Shown here: piece after piece, positions 1-4,945 of the stretch
Layout of the letters: every line of letters begins with the position of its first letter
Position numbering within the stretch: position 1 is the first letter of the stretch
Assembly (NCBI GenBank): GCA_910586585.1
Contig: CAJUKA010000037.1
Location: 1-5,610, forward strand
DNA length: 5,610 bases
Source of the DNA: an uncultured Lachnospiraceae bacterium
GTDB lineage: Bacteria > Bacillota > Clostridia > Lachnospirales > Lachnospiraceae
Direction: 5' to 3'
Made by a program: the position numbers and the translations under genes
Notes under the pieces: generated by a model
Told to the model about the DNA's origin: nothing
What the model saw: the letters and a program-made list of their open reading frames with translations, nothing else
The model's database searches: none

Positions 1-1
1 T

Positions 2-628
2 GCGTCTGCTAGTCTCCCCAGCTCTGCTGGGGGATTTATATCTGTTTCATTAACACGAGATGTTCAAATTGAGGAAAATCAGGACATACAATTCAAAATC
101 TTTTCGGATAATATTATAATAGCTAAAAAATTGTCAAATCAGATACCCCAACGAACTCAAGAGATTCGAAGCCTTCTAATGTGTACTGGACACTTCCAAG
201 AACTTTCTGCCAGCGATAGTGTGGGGTGGCTTTTACGTGGAGGCATTTCTATAGGACAATTATTTATAGATGATGTAATGGTTTGGGGTGAGGCACTTTT
301 GAAATCATATTATTTAGAAGATAAAATTGCAAATTATCCAAGAATAATTATTGATAAAGATATTGTGAACGAAATTATTCAAAACAACGTACTATGTGAA
401 TACTTAAGAAAAGATTTTGATAATTTGTATTTTTTAAACTTTCTGAATGATTGTCATTTTTGTGGTAAAATGTTAATGAACGGATTTCAAATCATGCAAG
501 AAGAAGCTGGTATAAATATAGATGAGAAATTGTATCAGAAATTTAGTTGGCATATGAATTTTGTAAATGCTGAATTAGATAGAAAAAATGAAAAGAAAGA
601 TAGAAAGTATCGCCTATCAATGCTTTAA
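2..628 (+). CDS. Class III nucleotidyl cyclase-like protein, C-terminal part (5' end outside window)
   Basis: The frame is open from base 2 with no stop, so this is the last 208 residues of a longer protein; the TTG at 131 is an internal codon. Counting from base 2, the visible motifs are FSDN (residues 34-37), where the Asp would be the second metal ligand of a class III cyclase; LRGGISIG (78-85), matching the RxGIHxG strand; VWGEALLKSYYLE (94-106), matching the YGxxVNxAxRLE helix; and YPRIIID (112-118). Class III cyclases make cyclic nucleotides from NTPs, and Pycsar anti-phage cyclases belong to this fold. The Asn and Arg that normally stabilise the transition state in the VNxAxR helix are Leu and Tyr here, so activity or substrate choice is uncertain. 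The first metal-binding Asp would lie outside the window. The gene is very AT-rich compared with its neighbours, which suggests transfer. No Pycsar effector gene follows. Family call moderate; coding call strong. Confidence 0.62.
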   Translation, partial: ASASLPSSAGGFISVSLTRDVQIEENQDIQFKIFSDNIIIAKKLSNQIPQRTQEIRSLLMCTGHFQELSASDSVGWLLRGGISIGQLFIDDVMVWGEALLKSYYLEDKIANYPRIIIDKDIVNEIIQNNVLCEYLRKDFDNLYFLNFLNDCHFCGKMLMNGFQIMQEEAGINIDEKLYQKFSWHMNFVNAELDRKNEKKDRKYRLSML

Positions 629-696
629 TACAATTATGTGCAAATAGCTTATCAAACATATATTAGCGTGAATGAATAAGATACAATTTTAAAAAG

Positions 697-744
697 GAAA
701 ATCTTAAATGAAAAGCCGAAAACACTTTAAGATTTTCGTTTTTT
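697..744 (+). terminator. Intrinsic terminator of the cyclase-like gene
   Basis: A perfect 12-bp inverted repeat, GAAAATCTTAAA (697-708) and TTTAAGATTTTC (726-737), with a 17-nt loop, is followed by GTTTTTT (738-744). An A5 run at 691-695 could lengthen the stem past one G-G mismatch. It lies about 70 bp after the stop at 628. Its A-rich left side means it could also work on the minus strand, where the frameshifted gene ends at 748. Confidence 0.75.
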
Positions 745-747
745 AAT

Positions 748-988
748 TTACAAAAATTCCAACGAATCCTCCGCATCCACCCACATCTGCATACTTCCGT
801 CAAGATACAGTCTTGCATATTCGGAGCGGCTTATCTATTGCCAGTGCATTTAAGGCACATTCAGAGCTGGAAGTAGTTTTCAATCCTTCTTCCGCTTTAT
901 TACAGTCTATTCGCAAGAAATAACCTGCATAGGTATATACATCAATGCTGTTATGGTGGATATTGTAGGTTGCATAAACCAGATTCAT
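748..988 (-). pseudogene. DUF6061-like small protein, broken by a single-base frameshift
   Basis: Read from ATG 986-988, the minus strand gives a protein starting MNLVYATYNIHHNSIDVY. It stays open for 62 residues to a TGA at 800-802, ending in an atypical tail RICKTVS. Dropping one base (the G at 823, a C on the minus strand) restores a continuous frame: ...ALAIDKPL, then EYARLYLDG, then a tail ending in AEDSLEFL, with a TAA at 748-750. The restored protein has 79 residues. Its overall pattern of short strands, an 'xIDC' segment and a 'PLEYARLYLDG' C-terminal motif resembles DUF6061-family proteins, which have no known function and are often found in mobile elements of Clostridia. The start is chosen by the AGAGGA at 998-1003; an upstream ATG at 1019-1021 has no such site. 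The gene is probably inactivated, but a sequencing error or recoding cannot be excluded from one sequence. Family recalled from memory, moderate confidence. Confidence 0.6.
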
Positions 989-997
989 TTTTATGTG

Positions 998-1003
998 TCC
1001 TCT
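998..1003 (-). promoter_or_regulatory. Ribosome binding site of the DUF6061-like gene
   Basis: TCCTCT on the plus strand reads AGAGGA on the minus strand, 9 bp before ATG 986-988. This spacing supports starting at MNLVYA rather than at the longer MKITMKRG form. Confidence 0.6.
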
Positions 1004-1017
1004 TTTCATTGTTATTT

Positions 1018-1211
1018 TCAAAGCATTTCAATCAGTTTACCAATTCCCATATATTTTGTGTTATAATGTTTTAAGTGATTTTGTTCCTCCTCATTTTTTT
1101 CCACGATGCGTAGCTTCGTTTATCAGGATTCGTAATGCCTTGTGGAAAGATATAATACAAGGGAGACTTTAAGGGAAAGCTCACTTGCGATAAAGTTAGT
1201 GTTTTCAAGGG
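1018..1211 (-). pseudogene. Probable C-terminal remnant of an unrecognised protein, frameshifted at an A7 run
   Basis: No single long frame exists here, but two adjacent minus-strand frames look protein-like and join at a homopolymer. From 1211 down to 1101 one frame reads PLKTLTLSQVSFPLKSP, then LYYIFPQGITNPDKRSYASW. After an A7 run (plus-strand T7 at 1094-1100) a different frame continues NEEEQNHLKHYNTKYMG, then IGKLIEML, with TGA at 1018-1020. One extra A would fuse them. The stop lies 29 bp before the ATG of the DUF6061-like gene, so the two could once have been co-transcribed. A TAA at 1212-1214 closes the first frame, and no start codon with a ribosome binding site is visible, so this is at most a remnant. 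I do not recognise the family. The evidence is amino-acid plausibility only; it may be chance. Confidence 0.35.
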
Positions 1212-1260
1212 TTAGCGGGGATTTTAATAACAAAATATAACAGCTAATAATTCCCTTAAA
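1168..1260. repeat. 93-bp segment bounded by 10-bp inverted repeats
   Basis: TTTAAGGGAA (1168-1177) and TTCCCTTAAA (1251-1260) are perfect reverse complements. Just inside them AGCT (1178-1181) can pair with AGCT (1242-1245), leaving a 5-nt bulge. No flanking target-site duplication is apparent. It lies in the otherwise geneless stretch before the gene at 1307 and could be a relic of a small non-autonomous element or a large cruciform. Function unknown. Confidence 0.4.
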
Positions 1261-1292
1261 AATCATCAAATCAAAATCGGAATTCGTGGTGG

Positions 1293-1299
1293 AAGGGAG
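1293..1299 (+). promoter_or_regulatory. Ribosome binding site that sets the start of the Imm49-like gene
   Basis: AAGGGAG lies 7 bp before ATG 1307-1309. The frame is open upstream to a GTG at 1286, but that GTG sits before this site and has no good one of its own, so ATG 1307 is the better start. A convincing promoter was not found in 1201-1290. A TATAAC at 1236-1241 has only a weak -35 partner. Confidence 0.7.
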
Positions 1300-1306
1300 A
1301 AGAATT

Positions 1307-2116
1307 ATGGAACAATATCAAAGCGAATGGGGCGAACTGTCACAAGTAATCGAAGAACATATCCATTTGATGATGGAACGGTATCGTGAAAAAGGGATGG
1401 TATTCATTACCCCAAAGATTGGATTTTTTCCATATGCGCAATGTCTCGGGAAGGTGCTGAAGGAAAAGGACTGGAACAGGCTGAACAACCTTATTTATCA
1501 GGAAACTTGTATCAGAAGTTTTTGTTCTTTACGGTGCGGCGATTCTTATTATTGGGCTTTTCTTGAAATGCTGGAGTCTCTTGCAGTGGGCAATATGAAA
1601 ACACTGGATTTGCTTGTCCCTCATAAAGTAGAACCGATAACAAATATTTTTCCTGTATACCGGCCTGCCACAAATATGCTGATCGGACTTTGGCGCAAGG
1701 ATGACAGTGTTTTGGATTACGCGATTCCAAGGGCAAAAAAATTTGTATCGGGAAAAAGACCCCAATGGGAACGGGCGACCGTCGCTTACTTACTTGCAAT
1801 CTTTGATAAAAACCCGAAAGAAGCGGGCGTGCAGTTAGAACTTATGTGTAAAGGAGTTATGCGGGCAGATTTTGACCCTGATATGGATAAATTGCTGTGT
1901 GTACCCGCGCATGGATTATATCAGCTTGCTGCCTGTCTGTGGGACAAGGAACTGTTTCAGCAGCTTCCTATGCCAAATCATAAAAGTTTTTCCAAAGAAT
2001 ACGCTGTTTGGAGAAATACACATAAGGTACAGCCTGCGTTATTCGCAGAATATCCTGAACCAATGATTAATACTATTTTAACAAATCCTGAACTTGAAAT
2101 GACAGAGCGTGTTTGA
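1307..2116 (+). CDS. Helical protein, possibly Imm49-like immunity protein
   Basis: Encodes 269 residues beginning MEQYQSEWGELS, with a well-placed AAGGGAG upstream. The sequence has no signal peptide or transmembrane segment and should be cytoplasmic. It is predicted by eye to be mostly helical, with helix pairs such as WRKDDSVLDYAIPRAKKF and ERATVAYLLAIFDKNPKEA in the middle, and a C-terminal stretch with LPMPNHKSFSKEYAVW. This spacing of tryptophans, 'xLAxxxxDxEA' turns and a late 'LP' segment resembles my memory of Imm49 immunity proteins, which neutralise polymorphic toxins. The match is by general pattern and no defining motif can be pointed to. It stands alone on the plus strand, with 106 or more bp of unrelated DNA on each side and no visible toxin partner. 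Base composition is closer to the right-hand genes than to the AT-rich cyclase gene. Coding is near certain; the family is a weak call, and 'hypothetical helical protein' is the safe alternative. Confidence 0.6.
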   Translation: MEQYQSEWGELSQVIEEHIHLMMERYREKGMVFITPKIGFFPYAQCLGKVLKEKDWNRLNNLIYQETCIRSFCSLRCGDSYYWAFLEMLESLAVGNMKTLDLLVPHKVEPITNIFPVYRPATNMLIGLWRKDDSVLDYAIPRAKKFVSGKRPQWERATVAYLLAIFDKNPKEAGVQLELMCKGVMRADFDPDMDKLLCVPAHGLYQLAACLWDKELFQQLPMPNHKSFSKEYAVWRNTHKVQPALFAEYPEPMINTILTNPELEMTERV

Positions 2117-2215
2117 AAAAAGATGATCAGTTATTACAAAAGCGCCCCTAACTTACTCACTCCCATGTCAGATACATATCAAGCTTAAACATTAGAGCTG
2201 CCAGAAATGTTAGTA

Positions 2216-2244
2216 TTTCCATGCGCTCAAAATTGTGATACAAT
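2216..2244 (+). promoter_or_regulatory. Candidate promoter for the repeat leader and DUF4259-DUF1877 operon
   Basis: TTTCCA (2216-2221), 17 bp, then TACAAT (2239-2244), the latter preceded by TG plus one base, which is an extended -10. Transcription would begin near 2251, just before the tandem repeats, giving a leader of about 300 nt before the DUF4259 start at 2556. No other promoter with a fair -35 is seen nearer that gene. Confidence 0.5.
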
Positions 2245-2261
2245 AAAAACAACTAAGAAAC

Positions 2262-2536
2262 CGCAGAGACTTTTGCTTTAGTGCCGTCGCGCAGCGACTT
2301 TATTATAAAGTCTCAATGACGCTTGAGAGAATTTTCATGCGTGTTCTTTCGTATGAAAATTTCTCTCGCTTCAATGCGTCGCAGAGACTTTTGCTTTAGT
2401 GCCGTCGCGCAGCGACTTTATTATAAAGTCTCAATGACGCTTGAGAGAATTTTCATGCGTGTTCTTTCGTATGAAAATTTCTCTCGCTTCAATGCGTCGC
2501 AGAGACTTTTGCTTTAGTGCCGTCGCGCAGCGACTT
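2262..2536 (+). repeat. Tandem array of a 118-bp repeat, 2.3 copies
   Basis: Copies run 2262-2379 and 2380-2497 and look identical by eye. A partial third copy, 2498-2536, breaks off after GCGACTT and leads straight into the AGGAGG of the next gene. Each full unit can form several hairpins: GTCGC/GCGAC with a GCA loop (2286-2298 in copy 1), GAGACTTT (2266-2273) with AAAGTCTC (2307-2314), and a long imperfect stem from GACGC (2318) to GCGTC (2380) centred on ATTTTCAT/ATGAAAAT. The 118-bp period is not a multiple of three, so successive copies shift frame, which argues against coding. Perfect copy identity implies recent duplication or frequent recombination. A related hairpin occurs at 5560-5572, so the unit probably belongs to a dispersed palindromic repeat family. 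It occupies most of the 439-bp gap between genes. Confidence 0.9.
2318..2380 (+). other. Long imperfect hairpin in the 118-bp repeat (second copy at 2436-2498)
   Basis: GACGC (2318-2322) pairs with GCGTC (2376-2380), TTGA (2323-2326) with TCAA (2371-2374), GAGAGA (2325-2330, sharing GA with the previous block) with TCTCTC (2362-2367), and ATTTTCAT (2331-2338) with ATGAAAAT (2353-2360), with small bulges and a loop of about 14 nt. The same hairpin recurs exactly 118 bp later. There is no T tract after it, so it does not look like a terminator. Confidence 0.6.
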
Positions 2537-2541
2537 ATAAT

Positions 2542-2547
2542 AGGAGG
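2542..2547 (+). promoter_or_regulatory. Ribosome binding site of the DUF4259 gene, next to a repeat hairpin
   Basis: AGGAGG, 8 bp before ATG 2556-2558. It excludes the out-of-frame ATG at 2551. The GTCGC/GCGAC hairpin of the partial third repeat (2522-2534) ends only 7 bp upstream, so folding of the leader could affect ribosome access. Confidence 0.8.
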
Positions 2548-2555
2548 ATCATGAT

Positions 2556-2960
2556 ATGGGTGCATGGAATTATGGTGTATTTGATGATGATACTGCATGT
2601 GATGCTTTGGCTGAACTTAGAACATCACCAGACATCATTACTGATATTGAAAAATACTTTGATGAAGTTATACAGGCAGAATATGTCGATTGTGATGACG
2701 CACAGTATGCTTTGGCATCAGCCGCAATCATTGACAGCGTTATAAATGACACTTCATATATGTATGATGACGAAGATTTGGAATGGCTGCGATCACAAAA
2801 ATACCTTGACTTTTCTTCACTCAAACACAAAGCTGTAAAAGCCATTGACGCAATTCTTTCTGATGATTCTGAATTAAAAGCATTGTGGGAAGAAAACGAA
2901 AAATTGTATGAGGCATGGAAAGAAGATAAACTTTCCATACAAAAAAGACTTCAACAATAA
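2556..2960 (+). CDS. DUF4259 domain-containing protein
   Basis: Encodes 134 residues. The N-terminus MGAWNYGVFDDDTACDAL matches the DUF4259 signature, in which a 'MGxWGxGxFDNDxAxD' opening is followed by an acidic helical body. Further features are the acidic patch YMYDDEDLEWL around residues 69-79 and a charged C-terminal helix ending KLSIQKRLQQ. There is no signal peptide or membrane segment, so it should be cytoplasmic. Function is unestablished; proteins of this type are often found near polymorphic-toxin and immunity genes, so an immunity role is plausible but unproven. A perfect AGGAGG at 8 bp fixes the start. It is the first gene of a likely two-gene operon with the DUF1877 gene, 29 bp downstream. 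Its expected leader is the 118-bp tandem repeat array. It appears intact. Confidence 0.85.
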   Translation: MGAWNYGVFDDDTACDALAELRTSPDIITDIEKYFDEVIQAEYVDCDDAQYALASAAIIDSVINDTSYMYDDEDLEWLRSQKYLDFSSLKHKAVKAIDAILSDDSELKALWEENEKLYEAWKEDKLSIQKRLQQ

Positions 2961-2989
2961 ATCCTGTTTTTATTAAGGAGGGCTCTTAG

Positions 2990-3532
2990 ATGGGATGTAT
3001 CGCTGTTTTATTTGCTTTGAATGAACAAGATGTAGAGAAATTAAGATTGATAAACAGAAAAGACCGTGCTGACTATATGCACGAAGAAATCGAAGAACTA
3101 TTTTACAATAGATTCCGTGAGTATTTATGTGATTTGGACAAATCGTGGGATGCTATGCACCGAATGCTGACTGATGGAAACCTAAATTTTGAAAATACAT
3201 ATCAACCACTCTGCAATGTAATATTTGGTGGGGAATTTATATATGGACTGATGCGTGAACCTTCTGGAGAAGTTATCATTCCCGAAGACGAGGAGGATGA
3301 ATATATGATACTGAAAACACCAGAACAAGTAGCAGAAATTGCAAAAGCTCTTCCAAATAAGACAAAAGAAGAATGCCGGAAATATTACTATATGATAGAT
3401 GAAGAAGATTATGGAATGAAATTAGACGAAGAGGATTTTGAATATACCTGGGAAAATCTTGAGTATAGCCTTGATTTTTGGAAAAGAGCAGCAGAAGAAA
3501 AACGATATGTGCTATTTACGGTTGACAGGTAA
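2990..3532 (+). CDS. DUF1877 (YfbM-like) family protein
   Basis: Encodes 180 residues starting MGCIAVLFALNEQDVEKL. The family hallmark is visible: DLDKSWDAMHRMLT (residues 48-61), corresponding to the 'LDKxWDxLHxxLT' core of DUF1877/YfbM. It is followed by PLCNVIFGGE (73-82), a segment at 110-120 (TPEQVAEIAKA) corresponding to 'peeVxxiaxaL', and a C-terminal helix-strand LDFWKRAAEEKRYVLFTV (161-178). Length fits the family, which is usually near 160-180 residues. An acidic insert PEDEEDEYM (98-106) is a local feature. It is soluble and presumably cytoplasmic; biochemical function is unknown. AAGGAGG lies 8 bp before the ATG. It follows the DUF4259 gene by 29 bp on the same strand and shares the terminator at 3579-3614. 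Pairing of two such families suggests an immunity or toxin-response cassette, but no toxin is present. Confidence 0.85.
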   Translation: MGCIAVLFALNEQDVEKLRLINRKDRADYMHEEIEELFYNRFREYLCDLDKSWDAMHRMLTDGNLNFENTYQPLCNVIFGGEFIYGLMREPSGEVIIPEDEEDEYMILKTPEQVAEIAKALPNKTKEECRKYYYMIDEEDYGMKLDEEDFEYTWENLEYSLDFWKRAAEEKRYVLFTVDR

Positions 3533-3578
3533 ACTATAGACCGTAATCTACAATTTTTCAGTGATTCTCACATAGCGA

Positions 3579-3614
3579 AAGAGGAACAAGAAAATTATCT
3601 TGCTCCTCTTTTTT
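3579..3614 (+). terminator. Intrinsic terminator of the DUF4259-DUF1877 operon
   Basis: AAGAGGAACAAG (3579-3590) pairs with CTTGCTCCTCTT (3599-3610), with one A-C mismatch and an 8-nt loop, and runs into a T tract through 3614. It begins 47 bp after the DUF1877 stop. Confidence 0.85.
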
Positions 3615-3644
3615 ACTTTATAGGAAATTGCGAATATAGTAACC
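3610..3644. repeat. 35-bp direct repeat, copy 1 (copy 2 at 3695-3729)
   Basis: The sequence begins TTTTTACTTTATAG and ends AGTAACC. It recurs at 3695-3729 with 33 of 35 positions identical; the differences are one G/A near the middle and one T/C near the end. The period is 85 bp. Each copy starts on the T tract of a plus-strand hairpin. Inside each copy ACTTTATA and TATAGT are nearly complementary, so the repeat itself is weakly palindromic. Confidence 0.8.
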
Positions 3645-3651
3645 ATTGAAA

Positions 3652-3670
3652 CAAAAAACGAAGTTTTTTG
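3652..3670. other. Perfect AT-rich hairpin between convergent genes
   Basis: CAAAAAAC (3652-3659) and GTTTTTTG (3663-3670) are exact reverse complements around a GAA loop. On the minus strand the right arm is T-rich and is followed by TTTC, so it might contribute to ending transcription of the AI-2E gene. It lacks a GC-rich stem, so this is tentative. Confidence 0.4.
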
Positions 3671-3673
3671 CAG

Positions 3674-3699
3674 ATTGAGCGCGCTGGCGCTCAATTTTT
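3674..3699 (+). terminator. GC-rich terminator-like hairpin, plus strand
   Basis: ATTGAGCGC (3674-3682) and GCGCTCAAT (3687-3695) pair perfectly around a GCTG loop and run into T5 (3695-3699). It is the second plus-strand terminator after the DUF1877 gene. On the minus strand it lies 36 bp past the AI-2E stop, but there it is preceded by A5 and has no T tract after it. Confidence 0.6.
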
Positions 3700-3729
3700 A
3701 CTTTATAGAAAATTGCGAATACAGTAACC
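3695..3729. repeat. 35-bp direct repeat, copy 2
   Basis: Second copy of the element at 3610-3644 (33 of 35 identical). It begins on the T tract of the hairpin at 3674-3695 and ends 1 bp before the last codon region of the minus-strand AI-2E gene, whose stop is at 3731-3733. Confidence 0.8.
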
Positions 3730-3730
3730 T

Positions 3731-4846
3731 CTATGGAACAGTTACACCATTCTTCAAAAGCTGATAAACGGTTGCTGCGATTGGTACACCAAGCAGCATA
3801 CCGCTGACTCCCATCACACCGCCGCCAATCGTGACAGCAGCAAGAACCCATACACCTGGCAAACCAATTGAAGAACCAACCACACGCGGATAAATCAAAT
3901 TTCCCTCCAACTGCTGCAAAATTACCAGATAAGCAATAAAGATAATTGCCTTCACAGGTGAAACTGTAAAAATCATAAATGCGCCAACAATTGCGCCAAT
4001 ATATGCGCCTGCAATCGGAATCAGCGCTGTAAATCCAACCAGACAGCCAATCATAGCCGCATATGGGAGACGCAGCAAAAACATTCCGCCCATACAAAGC
4101 AACCCCAAAATAACTGCTTCTGTACACTGCCCTACGATAAAACTGTGAAAAGACTGATTTAAAATATCAGCAACATAATAAAACTTTTTTATTACTTTTT
4201 CTGGCAGATATTTTGCAAACAATTTCTGAAACTGCCCGCCAAGCTTTTCCTTTCCAATCAGCAGATAAATAGAAAAAACCACACCAACCAATAAAGTGAC
4301 AACTGTAGAAAATACTGAAGATATAATACCCGAAGCAACTCCCATCATACCGCCAAGACCATTGAGCAAAACATTGACAATCTTGACAAAATTTTGCTGC
4401 CAATCCGTTTCGCTGCCCTGAAATAAGCTGTACTCACCTTGAAGCAGTGCACTGATTTGCAGGTTTTTCTCTAACCACAGTGTTGCATCTTCTAGCACTT
4501 CTGGAAGCTCTTCTATGATAATCTGCAGACATCCTAACAATTCTGGAACAATCATTTGTACAATTAATACTGCAATCAAAAAAATACTAAAAAAAGCAAG
4601 CAGCATACAAATTGGACGGCACAATTTCTGAACAATCCTGTTTTTGCTCTTCGCTTTTAAAAACTTTTCAAAAAAGTCCATTGGAATATTCACAACATAA
4701 GCAATCGCACACCCCCAGAACAACGGTGTTGCCGCACCAAGTGCAACGCCTGCAATTCCTGCAAAGGTTGTCCAATAGTGTATCACCAAAAAAAGCAGCA
4801 CAATTGTAACACCTGCTCTTAGACAAGTTTTCCATTTTAATTCCAT
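3731..4846 (-). CDS. AI-2E family (PerM/UPF0118-like) integral membrane transporter
   Basis: Encodes 371 residues. The plan is that of the family: two N-terminal membrane helices (about residues 9-27 and 29-52), a third at about 75-98, a long soluble segment (about 100-165) rich in amphipathic helices, then four or five helices to the C-terminus. Conserved elements are GQCTEAVILGLL, the run ending ALIPIAGAYIGA, and NLIYPRVVGSSIGLP (about 316-330), followed by the glycine-rich helix IGGGVMGVSGMLLGVPIAA. Members include TqsA (autoinducer-2 export) and sodium/proton antiporters, so the substrate here is unknown. The start is ATG 4844-4846, 7 bp after GAGGG; an ATG two codons upstream is too close to that site. 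The C-terminus, LLKNGVTVP, is short for the family, and the stop sits beside a 35-bp repeat, so a few terminal residues may have been replaced. Promoter at 4946-4973. Confidence 0.93.
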   Translation of the reverse strand: MELKWKTCLRAGVTIVLLFLVIHYWTTFAGIAGVALGAATPLFWGCAIAYVVNIPMDFFEKFLKAKSKNRIVQKLCRPICMLLAFFSIFLIAVLIVQMIVPELLGCLQIIIEELPEVLEDATLWLEKNLQISALLQGEYSLFQGSETDWQQNFVKIVNVLLNGLGGMMGVASGIISSVFSTVVTLLVGVVFSIYLLIGKEKLGGQFQKLFAKYLPEKVIKKFYYVADILNQSFHSFIVGQCTEAVILGLLCMGGMFLLRLPYAAMIGCLVGFTALIPIAGAYIGAIVGAFMIFTVSPVKAIIFIAYLVILQQLEGNLIYPRVVGSSIGLPGVWVLAAVTIGGGVMGVSGMLLGVPIAATVYQLLKNGVTVP

Positions 4847-4863
4847 ACACATTCCCTCGTATC

Positions 4864-4895
4864 AGCGGTACCGCTCTTGCTTGACAAATTTTGTC
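4864..4895 (-). promoter_or_regulatory. Two palindromes in the AI-2E gene leader
   Basis: AGCGGTACCGCT (4864-4875) is a perfect 12-bp palindrome, and GACAAATTTTGTC (4883-4895) is a 6-bp palindrome around one base. Both lie in the untranslated leader between the promoter and the GAGGG ribosome binding site, the first only 9 bp upstream of it. They could be operator half-sites or leader hairpins; no regulator can be named. Confidence 0.4.
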
Positions 4896-4945
4896 TATTG
4901 GGACTCCCGCTTCTTCTTTCTCTTTGTTTTAGATAGTTATTCTCA

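Noticed and set aside
131..628. TTG at 131 as the real start of the cyclase-like gene
   Set aside because: The frame is open back to base 2, and the FSDN catalytic motif lies upstream of this codon, so it is internal.
2323..2517. A 64-residue plus-strand reading frame inside the tandem repeats
   Set aside because: It reads the same repeat in two different frames because 118 is not a multiple of three, and it has no ribosome binding site. It is a by-product of the repeat.
2262..2536. CRISPR array
   Set aside because: The units are contiguous 118-bp copies with no unique spacers, and no cas genes are near.
2536..2541. TATAAT as a -10 box for the DUF4259 gene
   Set aside because: The start would fall at about 2548, after the AGGAGG, and the -35 position has no good match.
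2570..2938. A 122-residue minus-strand reading frame
   Set aside because: It is antisense to the DUF4259 gene, serine-rich by mirror of its acidic codons, and has no ribosome binding site.
3618..4127. A 169-residue minus-strand reading frame
   Set aside because: It overlaps the well-supported AI-2E gene in another frame and is rich in Cys and Trp as expected of an out-of-frame shadow.
4846..4940. T-box riboswitch in the AI-2E leader, because of GGTACCGC
   Set aside because: Only a fragment resembles the T-box antiterminator. The leader is about 93 nt, too short for stem I and the specifier loop, and no terminator precedes the gene.
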